Shown here piece after piece: positions 17,194-26,071 of a stretch of 64,000 nucleotides of DNA (position 1 is its first letter; every line of letters starts with the position of its first letter). The notes under the pieces were generated by a model that saw only the letters and a program-made list of their open reading frames with translations, did not search any database and was not told the origin of the DNA. Made by a program: the position numbers and the translations under genes. The DNA comes from Nostoc piscinale CENA21. Its GTDB lineage: Bacteria; Cyanobacteriota; Cyanobacteriia; Cyanobacteriales; Nostocaceae. Where the stretch lies: positions 6,883,525 through 6,947,524 of the forward strand of contig NZ_CP012036.1 in assembly GCF_001298445.1 (NCBI RefSeq). Reading direction: 5' to 3'.

Positions 17194-18274
17194 TTAAGGT
17201 TTGATTTGCCAAACTTTAACAGATTTATCACCACTACCACTATATAAAGTCTGACCATCACTACTCAAGGCAAGTCCATAAATGCCACCTCCATGTCCAC
17301 TCAACTCCAAGACTGATTTTCCAGTGATGATGTCACGCACTATAATTGCTCTACCTAAACCGCCAGTAATAAATGTCTTGCTATCGGGGCTGATAACTAA
17401 CGCATCAATACTTGTACCCAAAGAAAAATTATGAATTAGCTTTCCTGTATTCAAGTTCCAAGCTTTGAAACTTTTACCATCTGTAGTTCTAACTCCACCA
17501 GATTGAAAACTATCGTCATAGCCACCACTTAGCAGCATTTTTCCATCATTACTAACAGCAAGAGTAATTGGAGATGATGCTTTTTCCGAACCAGTAATCA
17601 GGTCTTCTTTTTTTTGGTAGGGGTGGGGTAAAACTGCGTATTTCTTTACCTGTTAGCATATTCCAAACCCGAATTTTGCCGCCATTTTCACCGCCACTAT
17701 AGAGAGTTTTACCGTCACGACTAATTGCAAGTGCTGTTGTTTCTACTTTCAAGATGCGATCAATTTTTCGAGTTTTGAGATTCCGAAATTTGATAGTTGT
17801 ATCACCACTACCACTAATTAAAGTTTTTCCATCTGGGGTCAACAACATGTCTCTCACTCCTGTTTTTTCGCCAATTGTGCGAATTTGCTCGCCTGTTTGC
17901 GTATTCCAAAATTTGATGGAGTTATCGAAACTAGTACTAATCAAAGTTTGAGCGTCTGGAGTAATTACTATTGATTTAATCCGCTCTTTATGTCCAGTTA
18001 AAGTCCGAAGCAATGCACCTGTATTTGGATTCCAAAGCTTGATTGTTTTATCATCACTACCACTAGCAAGAAATTGACCATTGGGTGCAAGAGCTAATGC
18101 ACGAACAGGTTCAGTATGCCCTGATAAAGTTAATTTCAAACGCTGCGGTTTATCAGCTTTTGTAGCAACATGAAGCGTATCTGCTACAATTGGAAGGCTT
18201 GTAAACATACTCAAGTGTATAGGTATGTAAAAACCAAGTAATGTTAAGGTGTTAAATACAAAAGGCAGTTGCAT
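17194..18274 (-). pseudogene. WD40 repeat protein, interrupted by +1 frameshift
   Basis: This beta-propeller protein has an N-terminal hydrophobic signal or anchor (MQLPFVFNTLTLLGFYIPIHL) and about seven WD40 repeats, for example LTLSGHTEPVRALALAPNGQ...SGSDDKTIKLWN, SFDNSIKFWN and SGSGDKSVKVWQ. The frame breaks in the fifth or sixth blade at an A8 run (plus-strand T8 at 17608-17615). Deleting one base joins PLPKKEDLITGSEKASSPI to the downstream MLLSGGYDDSFQSGG part, giving 359 residues. It probably acts as an extracytoplasmic protein-binding scaffold; partners are unknown. Confidence 0.85.
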
Positions 18275-18500
18275 AGTGATACAGTAATCCTATTCGATTA
18301 TTACTTTAATATTTAAAGTATAGGAAAATACCTGTATTTGTATGAATCATTTCATATTTATGTAACACTTATTTTTCACAAAATTTGGAGTTTAAGTCCC
18401 CAGCTTCTATCAAGCCACAAGTGCTGTGGCGAGGTTTAAATCCTCGTTACAACACGTAATTGCGAATTGGTTTAACATTACTGTCTTTAATATCTATACT

Positions 18501-18911
18501 ATGAAACAAGATCAATGGCAGATACTCAAACAAAAGCTGACAGATGAAGCAGACTTATCCAATATCTGGGTATTTTATATGGATAATTTTGCAGATCATC
18601 CAGAATTTACTGACTTGGGTGAGCCTGTTTATAATCAATACCTCGATAATGTTATCCGCAAAACTTGTCAGCAAATGTTTGGCAGAGAAATCAATATTAG
18701 TGACTTTTTCTTAATTTATATTGCCAAACATCATTTATTTCATGGAGCTTTTTTTGTGGAACGGCGGATTGGAGGTGTCATTTATTTCGAGGATATCAAA
18801 GTTGGGTTAATTGCAGTCTCGGCAGATTATCCGCCTACTGATTTAGTTAAGTATTCTCGTTTTTCTGAGGTACTGCAATTGCCAAAACCCAATCGTAATG
18901 ATCTCAATTGA
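18501..18911 (+). CDS. Conserved hypothetical protein
   Basis: The protein has 136 residues from ATG 18501 (MKQDQWQILKQKLTDEADLSN). An upstream in-frame GTG at 18426 would add 25 residues without protein-like character. It is soluble, with mixed alpha/beta character and no recognised domain; it contains FFLIYIAKHHLFHGAFFVERRIGGVIYFED. It converges with flv2, with a small hairpin between the two. Confidence 0.55.
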   Translation: MKQDQWQILKQKLTDEADLSNIWVFYMDNFADHPEFTDLGEPVYNQYLDNVIRKTCQQMFGREINISDFFLIYIAKHHLFHGAFFVERRIGGVIYFEDIKVGLIAVSADYPPTDLVKYSRFSEVLQLPKPNRNDLN

Positions 18912-18951
18912 ATGAACTCTTCAGACTGGAAGTCTGGGGCTAGGCAAACAA

Positions 18952-18969
18952 AGCCTGCCTTAGCAGGCT
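18952..18969. terminator. Small hairpin between convergent genes
   Basis: Arms AGCCTGC and GCAGGCT with a four-base loop lie between the stop codons of the hypothetical gene and flv2. No long T-run is present, so termination is possible but not certain. Confidence 0.4.
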
Positions 18970-18982
18970 AATTAGGTTTTGA

Positions 18983-20719
18983 TTAATAAAAACTACCAGA
19001 TTTGCGATGTTCAATAGCGGTTATGCCATCATTAGTTAACATTTCACCTTTATCTACAACAGCATAAATCAACCATCGATCGCCACATTCTAGTTGATTT
19101 TGGACTGTGCATTCTAAATAGGCTAATGCGTCATCAAGAATCAAACAACCATTAGTAGCAGTTTGAGTAGAAAGATTAGCAAATGGGTTATCGCCGGAAG
19201 TACTTTGGCGGGAAAAATAGCGGCGCACATTTCTACCTTCTTTGAGAATATTCAACACAAATTTATCGCCGGGATGACGCATTAAATCAGCATTTTGTTC
19301 TGGAGAAATTGCAATCATAATTCCGGGTGGATTAAAAGTTGCCTGTGATACCCAAGAAGTTAAAATTCCTTTGTGACTGTTTTGGTCACGAGTTGTTACC
19401 ACACACAAAGACCCAACTACTCGTCCTACCGCTTGTTCTGTGCGGTCTACTTGTGCTTCTGTAACGGCTTGGCGGGGAACACGGAGTTTTTTGGTTTTTT
19501 TCAAAGTTTGAGCAAATGTAGCACCTGCATCTTTACACTGTTGCAGAGTCTCAGTAGTGGGACTAAAGCGCACTCTAATGGTTTCAAAACCTAAGCGATA
19601 ATTTGCATCTGTGAGTTTGCTTTCTAATAAATCAATGGCTTCACCACTCCAGCCGTAGGAACCAAAGACACCGGCTAATTTGGTTTTGGCAGCTGTTGAT
19701 AAAACTATCCCCAAGGCTGTTTGAATTTGGGTGGGTGCATGACCGCCTAAAGTGGGGGAACCGATAATAAAGCCATCGCAAGCTTCGATAATGCGCGTGA
19801 TTTCGGCTGTTTCTACTAGTTCGCAGTCAATTGATTCTACATTAATGCCGTTTTGAATTAATCCTTGAGCGATCGCATTCGCTACAATTGCCGTATTCCC
19901 ATAAGCAGAAGCATACAATAAGGCGACGCTAAACTCCTGGGATTTTTGCCCTTGACACCACTGGCGATAATCATAAGTAAACCGACTCAAACTATAACGC
20001 ACAACCGGGCCATGTGCGGGTGCATAATATCTTGCACCTAATGTTGCCAATTTATCTAAAGCAACTTCGACTTGTTTAGCTTGGGGTGCATGAAGACATT
20101 CAAAATAATAACGGCGTTCTGCGTCTAATTTTTTCCAGTCTTCGTCAAAAAGCTTATCTTCGCAGATATGTGCGCCAAAAAATTTGTCTGTATACAGAAT
20201 TTTACTCGCAGAATCATAAGTACAGAGTCCATCTGCCCAACGGGGAGTCGGTACAGTCACGAATGACAACACATGGCCTTGTCCCAAATCTAAAGTATCT
20301 TCTGAACGTACCGCTTGAATGTGTGACTCCAATTCGGGAAAGGTAGATTTTAAAGCATTAGCCGCCGGACGAGAACAAATTATTGTCGCTTGCGGTGCAT
20401 GAGACAGCAATACTTTCAAGGTGGTGCGGCGGTTTGGGTTGACGTGATTGAGAATAATGTAATCTAGGGTTGCTAAATCTAAATGTTGTGTTAATTCCTG
20501 AATGTAGATTTCGGTAAAAGATTCACCAGGCGGGTCAATTACAGCTTTTTTATCGGCTTGAATTAAATAAGAGTTTGCTGTAGTGCCTTTTTGGCGGGAA
20601 TATTCAACCTCAAATTTTAGCCTGTCCCATGTGCGCGATCGCAAAATAATTGTATCTTGTCCAATTTCCGCAACCTGGACATCTCTAGGACGGCTGGGTG
20701 TGATAGTAGCAATAGACAT
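18983..20719 (-). CDS. flv2: Flavodiiron protein Flv2 (non-canonical metal site)
   Basis: The 578-residue, three-module cyanobacterial flavodiiron protein has a metallo-beta-lactamase domain (~1-250), flavodoxin domain (~262-405, LLYASAYGNTAIVANAI) and a C-terminal flavin reductase domain (~430-578). The diiron motif HxExDH is replaced by H-V-N-P-N-R (LNHVNPNRRTTL), the pattern of Flv1/Flv2-type partners rather than Flv3/Flv4. It is the last gene of a flv4-psiE-like-flv2 unit. In Synechocystis the Flv2/Flv4 pair accepts electrons downstream of photosystem II at low CO2. Confidence 0.86.
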   Translation of the reverse strand: MSIATITPSRPRDVQVAEIGQDTIILRSRTWDRLKFEVEYSRQKGTTANSYLIQADKKAVIDPPGESFTEIYIQELTQHLDLATLDYIILNHVNPNRRTTLKVLLSHAPQATIICSRPAANALKSTFPELESHIQAVRSEDTLDLGQGHVLSFVTVPTPRWADGLCTYDSASKILYTDKFFGAHICEDKLFDEDWKKLDAERRYYFECLHAPQAKQVEVALDKLATLGARYYAPAHGPVVRYSLSRFTYDYRQWCQGQKSQEFSVALLYASAYGNTAIVANAIAQGLIQNGINVESIDCELVETAEITRIIEACDGFIIGSPTLGGHAPTQIQTALGIVLSTAAKTKLAGVFGSYGWSGEAIDLLESKLTDANYRLGFETIRVRFSPTTETLQQCKDAGATFAQTLKKTKKLRVPRQAVTEAQVDRTEQAVGRVVGSLCVVTTRDQNSHKGILTSWVSQATFNPPGIMIAISPEQNADLMRHPGDKFVLNILKEGRNVRRYFSRQSTSGDNPFANLSTQTATNGCLILDDALAYLECTVQNQLECGDRWLIYAVVDKGEMLTNDGITAIEHRKSGSFY

Positions 20720-20831
20720 AGTAACCTCTTAAAATAAGTCTGAAGTGTGAAGTTTTAAAAGTATAAAGTGTGAGGTATGAAGCAAAAATTTTTATGGTTT
20801 ATTTTTCATTTCATACTTCATACTTCCTAAT

Positions 20832-21327
20832 TCATTGTTGACTTTGACGATTTTTTCTGTAGCGTTGGGATATTTGCTGTTCTGGGTCGATACCTTCAAA
20901 GGTTGGTGGTAGCCAAACTCGTAAAATCAAGAGAATTCCGAGAACTAATAAAAAAGGCGCAAGCTGCTAAAACCTGAGTCCAATTAGTTTCGAGTACACC
21001 TTTAACAATCACTTCGCGCAAAGCGGAAACAATCGAAACTTCTACCGCTACTCCAATAGATATGCGTTGTTCTTGTAAGTAAATAATCAGCAGTCGGAAC
21101 AACTCAACCAAAATCAACAAAAATAAAATATCAGCAGTCACAACTTGGAAATTTAGCGGAGGAAGTAGGGAGAGAAACATATCTCTCACTTGAATTGCCA
21201 TGAAGCTAAATAAGCCAATACATAATGAAATTACAATCACATCTTGAATCATTTCCAAGCTGCGAACAACACGGACTCTATTAATTTCGTAGGCGGTAAT
21301 TGGACTATCATCAACAGGCTTATACAT
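20832..21327 (-). CDS. PsiE-like membrane protein of the flv4-2 operon (Sll0218-like), C-terminal +1 frameshift
   Basis: This membrane protein lies between two flavodiiron genes, as sll0218 does in Synechocystis. The hydrophobic segments are IVISLCIGLFSFMAIQV, VTADILFLLILVELFRLLII and VSIVSALREVIVKGVLE, and the layout fits the PsiE family. As read, the frame ends at 20896 with an unnatural tail. Removing one base from the A6 run at 20950-20955 (plus strand) restores CAFLLVLGILLILRVWLPPTFEG, a fourth membrane helix and a basic tail ending at 20832, for 164 residues. In Synechocystis this protein is reported to help stabilise photosystem II. Confidence 0.75.
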
Positions 21328-21452
21328 GGCTTTTTATGTGAATATGGACTGATTAATTAAATGAAGAGTGCTGAGTAGGGTAAAAAGGTGAAATTAAGTC
21401 TTTGATTTTGACTCAGCACTATTGGCTTTTGACTTTTGACTTTTGACTTGAT

Positions 21453-23183
21453 TTAGTAGTGATTTCCAACTTTGCGGTGATGAACGGCGGTGAGTCCGTT
21501 GATGTTTGCTACTCTTCCAGTTTGCACGGTACTATAAATCACCCAATGATCACCACAATCCATACGGCTGGTAATTTCACATTCCATGTAAGCCAAAGCG
21601 TCAGCGAGAATTGGACAACCATTAGCAGCAGGATAGGTTTTCACGCCAGCAAAGCGATCGCTACCAGGAGGAAAACGCTTGAGGAAGTGTTTCATATAAC
21701 CTTGGTAGTTCCCTTCTTCTAGGACGTTTAAGACAAAGCGATCGCCTACGTGCATTAATGATTCAATGGCGCGTTCTTTCGCCACAGCAATGGCTACACC
21801 TAAAGGACTGGCGCTGGCTTGTGTCACCCAAGAAGCAAACATGGCGCTTTGAATTTCTTCTTTCTTAGCGGTGATGATATATAAGCCTGTGCTAATACGT
21901 CCAAGAGCTTTTTCCAAATCAGTGTTGATGGATTTGATTTGTTTAATGGCGCGATCGCGGTTTAACCAGAGTCCGATATCTGTCCCGGCTTCATCACACA
22001 ATTGTTCTGTGACTCTGGTGGGAGTTTCTTTAATTAAAATTGGTGGAAAAGCTTCAGTTAAGCCAATTTCTTGAAACTTGTTACGCAATGGATAAACTGG
22101 TTCATCTTCTCCACCTCCCGACTCAAATAAACCAATTGCTTGTTTATGATGAGCCGCAGCTAATATTGTACTTAATGCTGTTTGGGCAACTATAGCAGAT
22201 TGGGGTGGCATTCCGATGACTAAACCCGCAGCTTGTGAAACTAATTCCCGAATTTCTTGCGGTTCAGTACTGTTGAGAGGAACTAATTCTACTACTACTC
22301 CAGTTCTGGTAATGCCATGTGCAGTATAACGTGCAATGGTCTCACTGTAACCGTAATCTTCTGTGTAGAATATAGCAACAAATTGCTCAGTTTTAGTTTG
22401 TTCTAAACTCCAAGTTTGATAGCGGTCTAGCCATTCAGTAATGTGATGCTTTAATAATGGCCCGTGACCAGTGGCGACTGTAGCTATTTCTAATTTCTCA
22501 ATGCGTTTTAAAGCAGCCAAAACTGAGCGGGCATTTGGCCCCATTAAGCAATCATAGTAATAATGAAAATCTTCTTCAATGATGGCTAAATTTTCATCAA
22601 AGGTATGGTCATCACAGTAGTGCATCCCAAATACATCACAGGTAAAGAGAGTGCCTGTTTTGTGGTCGTAAGTAAAGATTGTGTCCGGCCAGTGCAAGTT
22701 AGGCGCTGAGATAAATTCTAATTCATGACCATTACCTAAATCCAAGCGATCGCCACTTTTGACGGTGATCGATTTAAATGGCTGGTGAACCATATTCTCT
22801 AAAAATTGGATTGCCACTTTTGCACCTACAACAGTAATATCTGGCGCTAATTGCAGGATATCTTTAACTAGTCCACTATGGTCTGGTTCTGTGTGACTAA
22901 TAATTAAATAATCTATCTTGGTCGGCTCAATTAATCCTGTTAATATTTCCAAGTACAATTGCTCAAACTTGCGATGAGAAGTGTCAACTAAAGCAATTTT
23001 TTCACCTTGAATTAAAAAAGAATTATATGTTGTGCCGTTACGTAAACCGAACTCAACATCAAAACGTTCTCTATCCCAATCAAGGCAACGAATTGCAGTA
23101 GTTTGAGCAGCAATTTTAATAGTTTGGATAGTTAAACGTGATGGATTAGAAAGAATTGAAGTATTTTCTGTAAGTGCAACCAT
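21453..23183 (-). CDS. flv4: Flavodiiron protein Flv4 (canonical metal site)
   Basis: This 576-residue flavodiiron protein has the same three modules as the downstream paralogue. The diiron-site motif is complete (SHTEPDHSGLV, i.e. HxExDH), the flavodoxin domain starts FVAIFYTEDYGYSETIA, and the flavin reductase domain follows. Gene order on the minus strand is flv4, psiE-like, flv2, matching the known flv4-2 operon. Canonical Flv4 pairs with non-canonical Flv2. A GGAGA ribosome-binding site precedes the ATG. In Synechocystis this operon is induced at low inorganic carbon. Confidence 0.87.
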   Translation of the reverse strand: MVALTENTSILSNPSRLTIQTIKIAAQTTAIRCLDWDRERFDVEFGLRNGTTYNSFLIQGEKIALVDTSHRKFEQLYLEILTGLIEPTKIDYLIISHTEPDHSGLVKDILQLAPDITVVGAKVAIQFLENMVHQPFKSITVKSGDRLDLGNGHELEFISAPNLHWPDTIFTYDHKTGTLFTCDVFGMHYCDDHTFDENLAIIEEDFHYYYDCLMGPNARSVLAALKRIEKLEIATVATGHGPLLKHHITEWLDRYQTWSLEQTKTEQFVAIFYTEDYGYSETIARYTAHGITRTGVVVELVPLNSTEPQEIRELVSQAAGLVIGMPPQSAIVAQTALSTILAAAHHKQAIGLFESGGGEDEPVYPLRNKFQEIGLTEAFPPILIKETPTRVTEQLCDEAGTDIGLWLNRDRAIKQIKSINTDLEKALGRISTGLYIITAKKEEIQSAMFASWVTQASASPLGVAIAVAKERAIESLMHVGDRFVLNVLEEGNYQGYMKHFLKRFPPGSDRFAGVKTYPAANGCPILADALAYMECEITSRMDCGDHWVIYSTVQTGRVANINGLTAVHHRKVGNHY

Positions 23184-23318
23184 TGGGTTTCTCCAAAAAT
23201 CAATTTATCTGGAGTGAATCTGCTTACTCTTATGTTGAACTGTTATCTTCAATTAGTAAAATGCCAATTCCTAAAGACACTCATTAGTAAGTTTTATTCA
23301 TGATTAAATTTGGTTTAC

Positions 23319-23336
23319 CATTGATTTATATCAATG
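23319..23336. promoter_or_regulatory. Palindrome upstream of flv4
   Basis: Perfect inverted repeat CATTGAT-TTAT-ATCAATG about 136 bp upstream of the flv4 start. It resembles LysR-type sites of low-CO2 genes, which carry ATCAAT/TCAATG elements, but the spacing is not that of the published NdhR/CcmR motif. Candidate operator only. Confidence 0.35.
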
Positions 23337-23362
23337 TGTACCATTAGTTTTGAATGATAAGA

Positions 23363-23390
23363 TACTCGACTTCTTTAAGAAGTCAGGTAT
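23363..23390. repeat. CGACTTCTT-AAGAAGTC dispersed hairpin, copy 1
   Basis: TACTCGACTTCTTTAAGAAGTCAGGTA forms a small hairpin. Related units occur at 25645 and 50060. Confidence 0.5.
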
Positions 23391-23423
23391 TTAAATATCA
23401 CTAAAATTGCGATATAAGTCTTC

Positions 23424-24359
23424 ATGTCATCAATATTTCTGCCTCCACCGACACAACAAATTCATAGCAACATCATCGAAAGTGCTGGTGTGGAAATATC
23501 GGTACTGCGTCTCGACTTGATGCACCCTTGGGTTAACGGTAATAAGTGGTATAAGCTGAAATACAACTTGTTAGAGGCAAAAGCAAGAAATTTCACCACA
23601 TTGTTAACATTTGGCGGTGCTTATTCTAATCACATTTTCGCCACCGCCGCCGCAGGTAAGTTATTTGGTTTGCAGACAATTGGTGTGATTCGCGGTGAAG
23701 AAACGCTACCACTAAATCCGACGTTGAGTTTTGCGCTAGAACAAGGGATGCAGCTTGTTTATATGAATCGCACTAGTTATAAACAACGCAATTCTCCAGA
23801 ATTACAAGCAGAACTCCGAGAACGTTACGGTGAGGTGTTTATTATTCCTGAAGGTGGATGTAATTTAAATGGTGTGCTGGGCTGTACAGAAATCCTCCAA
23901 CAAGCAGAAAATTTTGATATCGTTTGCGTTGCTTGTGGAACGGGTACGACTTTTGCCGGGATTTTACTTTCACTGATTCCACAGCAAAAAGGAATTGCTT
24001 TTCCTGTTCTCAAAAATGGTGAATTTCTGCAACAAGAAATTGAAACGCTATTGCAGAATTATCTAGCGGCTGATTTACCTGTGTCAAACAAATCTGTGTG
24101 TGCGTGGGAATTAATTTGTAATTATCACTTCGGCGGTTATGCCAAAGTTAACGATGAATTACTAAAGTTTAGCCAGCAATTTCAGCAAATCTACGGTATA
24201 CCTTTAGATTATGTATACACTGCCAAGATGTTTTATGGTGTGATGGATTTATTACAGCAGGGGTTTTTTAGTAAAGGCGATCGCATTCTACTAATTCATA
24301 CTGGCGGCTTACAAGGAAATTTAGGTATACAACAAAAGACCGATAAATTTAAAACTTAG
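23424..24359 (+). CDS. PLP-dependent enzyme, ACC deaminase/D-cysteine desulfhydrase family
   Basis: This 311-residue fold-type II PLP enzyme starts MSSIFLPPPTQQIHSN. The PLP lysine region is VNGNKWYKLKYNLLEA near residue 45, with LTFGGAYSNHIFATAAAG next. The phosphate-binding loop is VACGTGTTFAGILL near 175, and LIHTGGLQGN lies near the C-terminus. Members either deaminate 1-aminocyclopropane-1-carboxylate or desulfhydrate D-cysteine; cyanobacterial members are usually of the second kind or uncharacterised. The gene is divergent from flv4. Confidence 0.85.
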   Translation: MSSIFLPPPTQQIHSNIIESAGVEISVLRLDLMHPWVNGNKWYKLKYNLLEAKARNFTTLLTFGGAYSNHIFATAAAGKLFGLQTIGVIRGEETLPLNPTLSFALEQGMQLVYMNRTSYKQRNSPELQAELRERYGEVFIIPEGGCNLNGVLGCTEILQQAENFDIVCVACGTGTTFAGILLSLIPQQKGIAFPVLKNGEFLQQEIETLLQNYLAADLPVSNKSVCAWELICNYHFGGYAKVNDELLKFSQQFQQIYGIPLDYVYTAKMFYGVMDLLQQGFFSKGDRILLIHTGGLQGNLGIQQKTDKFKT

Positions 24360-24401
24360 CGCAGTGTTTCACTACTTATTCATCTGCCAAGAGTAGCTGA
24401 T

Positions 24402-25004
24402 ATGACATCTTGTGAATCAGATAATTCCAATACCATTGAAGTTGATGGAATTGAATTTGTAACATTAATGCCTGAGCTTGTAGTACAAATTCCGCCAAAT
24501 TTATCAGGTGCTAAAACTCAAGTTCAGTTTGGTATTCAAATTAGTAATAATACAAAAAATCCGCGCCATTTCTTACTATTTGTAGCGCGTCCAGAATTTC
24601 TGCAAGCAAACAAGCAAAAAGTTTCACACTTTGGCCCTACTGTTAATACAGCCGCCTCTCCAGAATTATCAGATTTTAAATTATTGATGCCTGGGGAAAG
24701 AGTAAATTTCTTACTAATAGGACATTTTGAATGGTTTAAAAATGAATTGGGGTTTGCATTTATAGGAAAAGATGCTACCCAGTGGTGGTATGGGAATTTT
24801 CAAGCTGGTACATACTTTATCAATGTCATATATGGTAATGAATATTCAGTATGGGAGCAGCATGGTTGGAGCGATGGGATTATTTCTTTAGTACCCAAGC
24901 CAAAGCGCCCAACTCACAACTATCCTAGAGAAATTACCAAAATAGAAAATGTGTGGACAGGTAATGTGGTTACACTTCCTATTGAGTTTTGCCTCATTCA
25001 GTAG
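24402..25004 (+). CDS. Conserved hypothetical protein
   Basis: The protein has 200 residues without signal peptide or membrane segment. It is rich in beta-strand-like stretches (TQVQFGIQISNNTKNPRHF, GERVNFLLIGHFEW, GTYFINVIYGNEYSVWEQHG), suggesting a beta-sandwich. It lies 42 bp after the PLP-enzyme gene on the same strand. No family is recognised. Confidence 0.6.
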   Translation: MTSCESDNSNTIEVDGIEFVTLMPELVVQIPPNLSGAKTQVQFGIQISNNTKNPRHFLLFVARPEFLQANKQKVSHFGPTVNTAASPELSDFKLLMPGERVNFLLIGHFEWFKNELGFAFIGKDATQWWYGNFQAGTYFINVIYGNEYSVWEQHGWSDGIISLVPKPKRPTHNYPREITKIENVWTGNVVTLPIEFCLIQ

Positions 25005-25034
25005 GGTGGGCAAATTTTTGCTCACCCTACAAAT

Positions 25035-25580
25035 TTAATTGATGCCTTTGAGTTTGCGTGTGCTATCAACTAAACTTTGAGCAAAATCATCAAATCTTTG
25101 GGAAAGTTTTTCATCTAACAACTTACCTTCTGGGTTAAAAGCACTCCAGGCTTGACCGATGGCGATTTGTTCTGGAATCACCCAACCATGTACCCAGCGC
25201 ACAATTAAGCGTAAATCATTCAGGGCGTTGCTATTAGATTGACCTCCCAAAACGCTAATGAGTCCTGTGACTTTTCCTGATAGTTCTTCAAAACTCATTA
25301 AATCCAGAGCGTTTTTCAATACGCCACTTACACCGCCGTGATACTCTGGTGTTGCCAAAATCAATCCATCGGCACCACTGACAGTATCACGCAAGCGTTT
25401 GACATCAGGATAACCGGGATATTCTTTTTCACCGTTGCAAAATGGTAGCTGTAGTTGCCGTATATCCAAAATTTCTACATCTGCACCTATGGCTTGTAAT
25501 CTTTGGGCTGCTACTTGTAAAGCCAACTGTGTGTAAGAGTTAGGTCTTAAACTACCACCAATGCCCACAATTTTTACCAT
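25035..25580 (-). CDS. NADPH-dependent FMN reductase
   Basis: This 181-residue flavodoxin-like reductase of the NADPH_dep_FMN_red family (PF03358) has the FMN phosphate loop GIGGSLRPNSYTQLAL near residue 6, and TPEYHGGVSGVLKNALDLMS near residue 78, the family signature. It reduces FMN or quinone-type acceptors using NAD(P)H. It is transcribed toward the convergent hypothetical gene and has no clear operon partner. Confidence 0.88.
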   Translation of the reverse strand: MVKIVGIGGSLRPNSYTQLALQVAAQRLQAIGADVEILDIRQLQLPFCNGEKEYPGYPDVKRLRDTVSGADGLILATPEYHGGVSGVLKNALDLMSFEELSGKVTGLISVLGGQSNSNALNDLRLIVRWVHGWVIPEQIAIGQAWSAFNPEGKLLDEKLSQRFDDFAQSLVDSTRKLKGIN

Positions 25581-26071
25581 AATTTCCTCATCTATTACAA
25601 ATAAGAAGTCTGAAGTCTGAAATGAAGCAAGAGTAAGCTGCTAGATCCCCGACTTCTTTAAGAAGAATCGAGAATCTGACCACTTCTGCTTCTTTTAATT
25701 AATTGAGATGAACTACTTGTACAGAATTACGATTACAAGTCATAGTCATTACGACTATGTTTATCTTAGCGAGTTATGGTTTTGTAGTCAAATTTGTCGC
25801 AGCACTCAGCAATAGATATAAAAAATCACAGAAAACTATACTAAAGCTAATAGTCTGTCAAGGTTGGTTTATCCACATCCTTCCCAGGAGTATAATTTAT
25901 CTCACTAAAATAAAATTCCTTGATTAGCATAGGTAAAGAGAGTAGGGAATAGTTTGGTGTAGAAGTTAGACTAGATAAAAAACCGTGATTTCCAGTTATT
26001 ACAATTTTTGCTAGAAAAAGAGGCATAAAATCAGCGCGAAGCTCATGCCAGCAAAAAAAGGGTTAAATGAT
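25581..26071. other. Divergent intergenic region upstream of ftsH paralogue
   Basis: It contains a CCCCGACTTCTT hairpin-type repeat at 25645-25670, then AT-rich sequence with GTCATTACGAC-type short inverted repeats near 25740. No gene is seen. Confidence 0.5.
25645..25670. repeat. CGACTTCTT-AAGAAG dispersed hairpin, copy 2
   Basis: ATCCCCGACTTCTTTAAGAAG, with the right arm degenerate. Same family as the units at 23363 and 50060. Confidence 0.45.
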
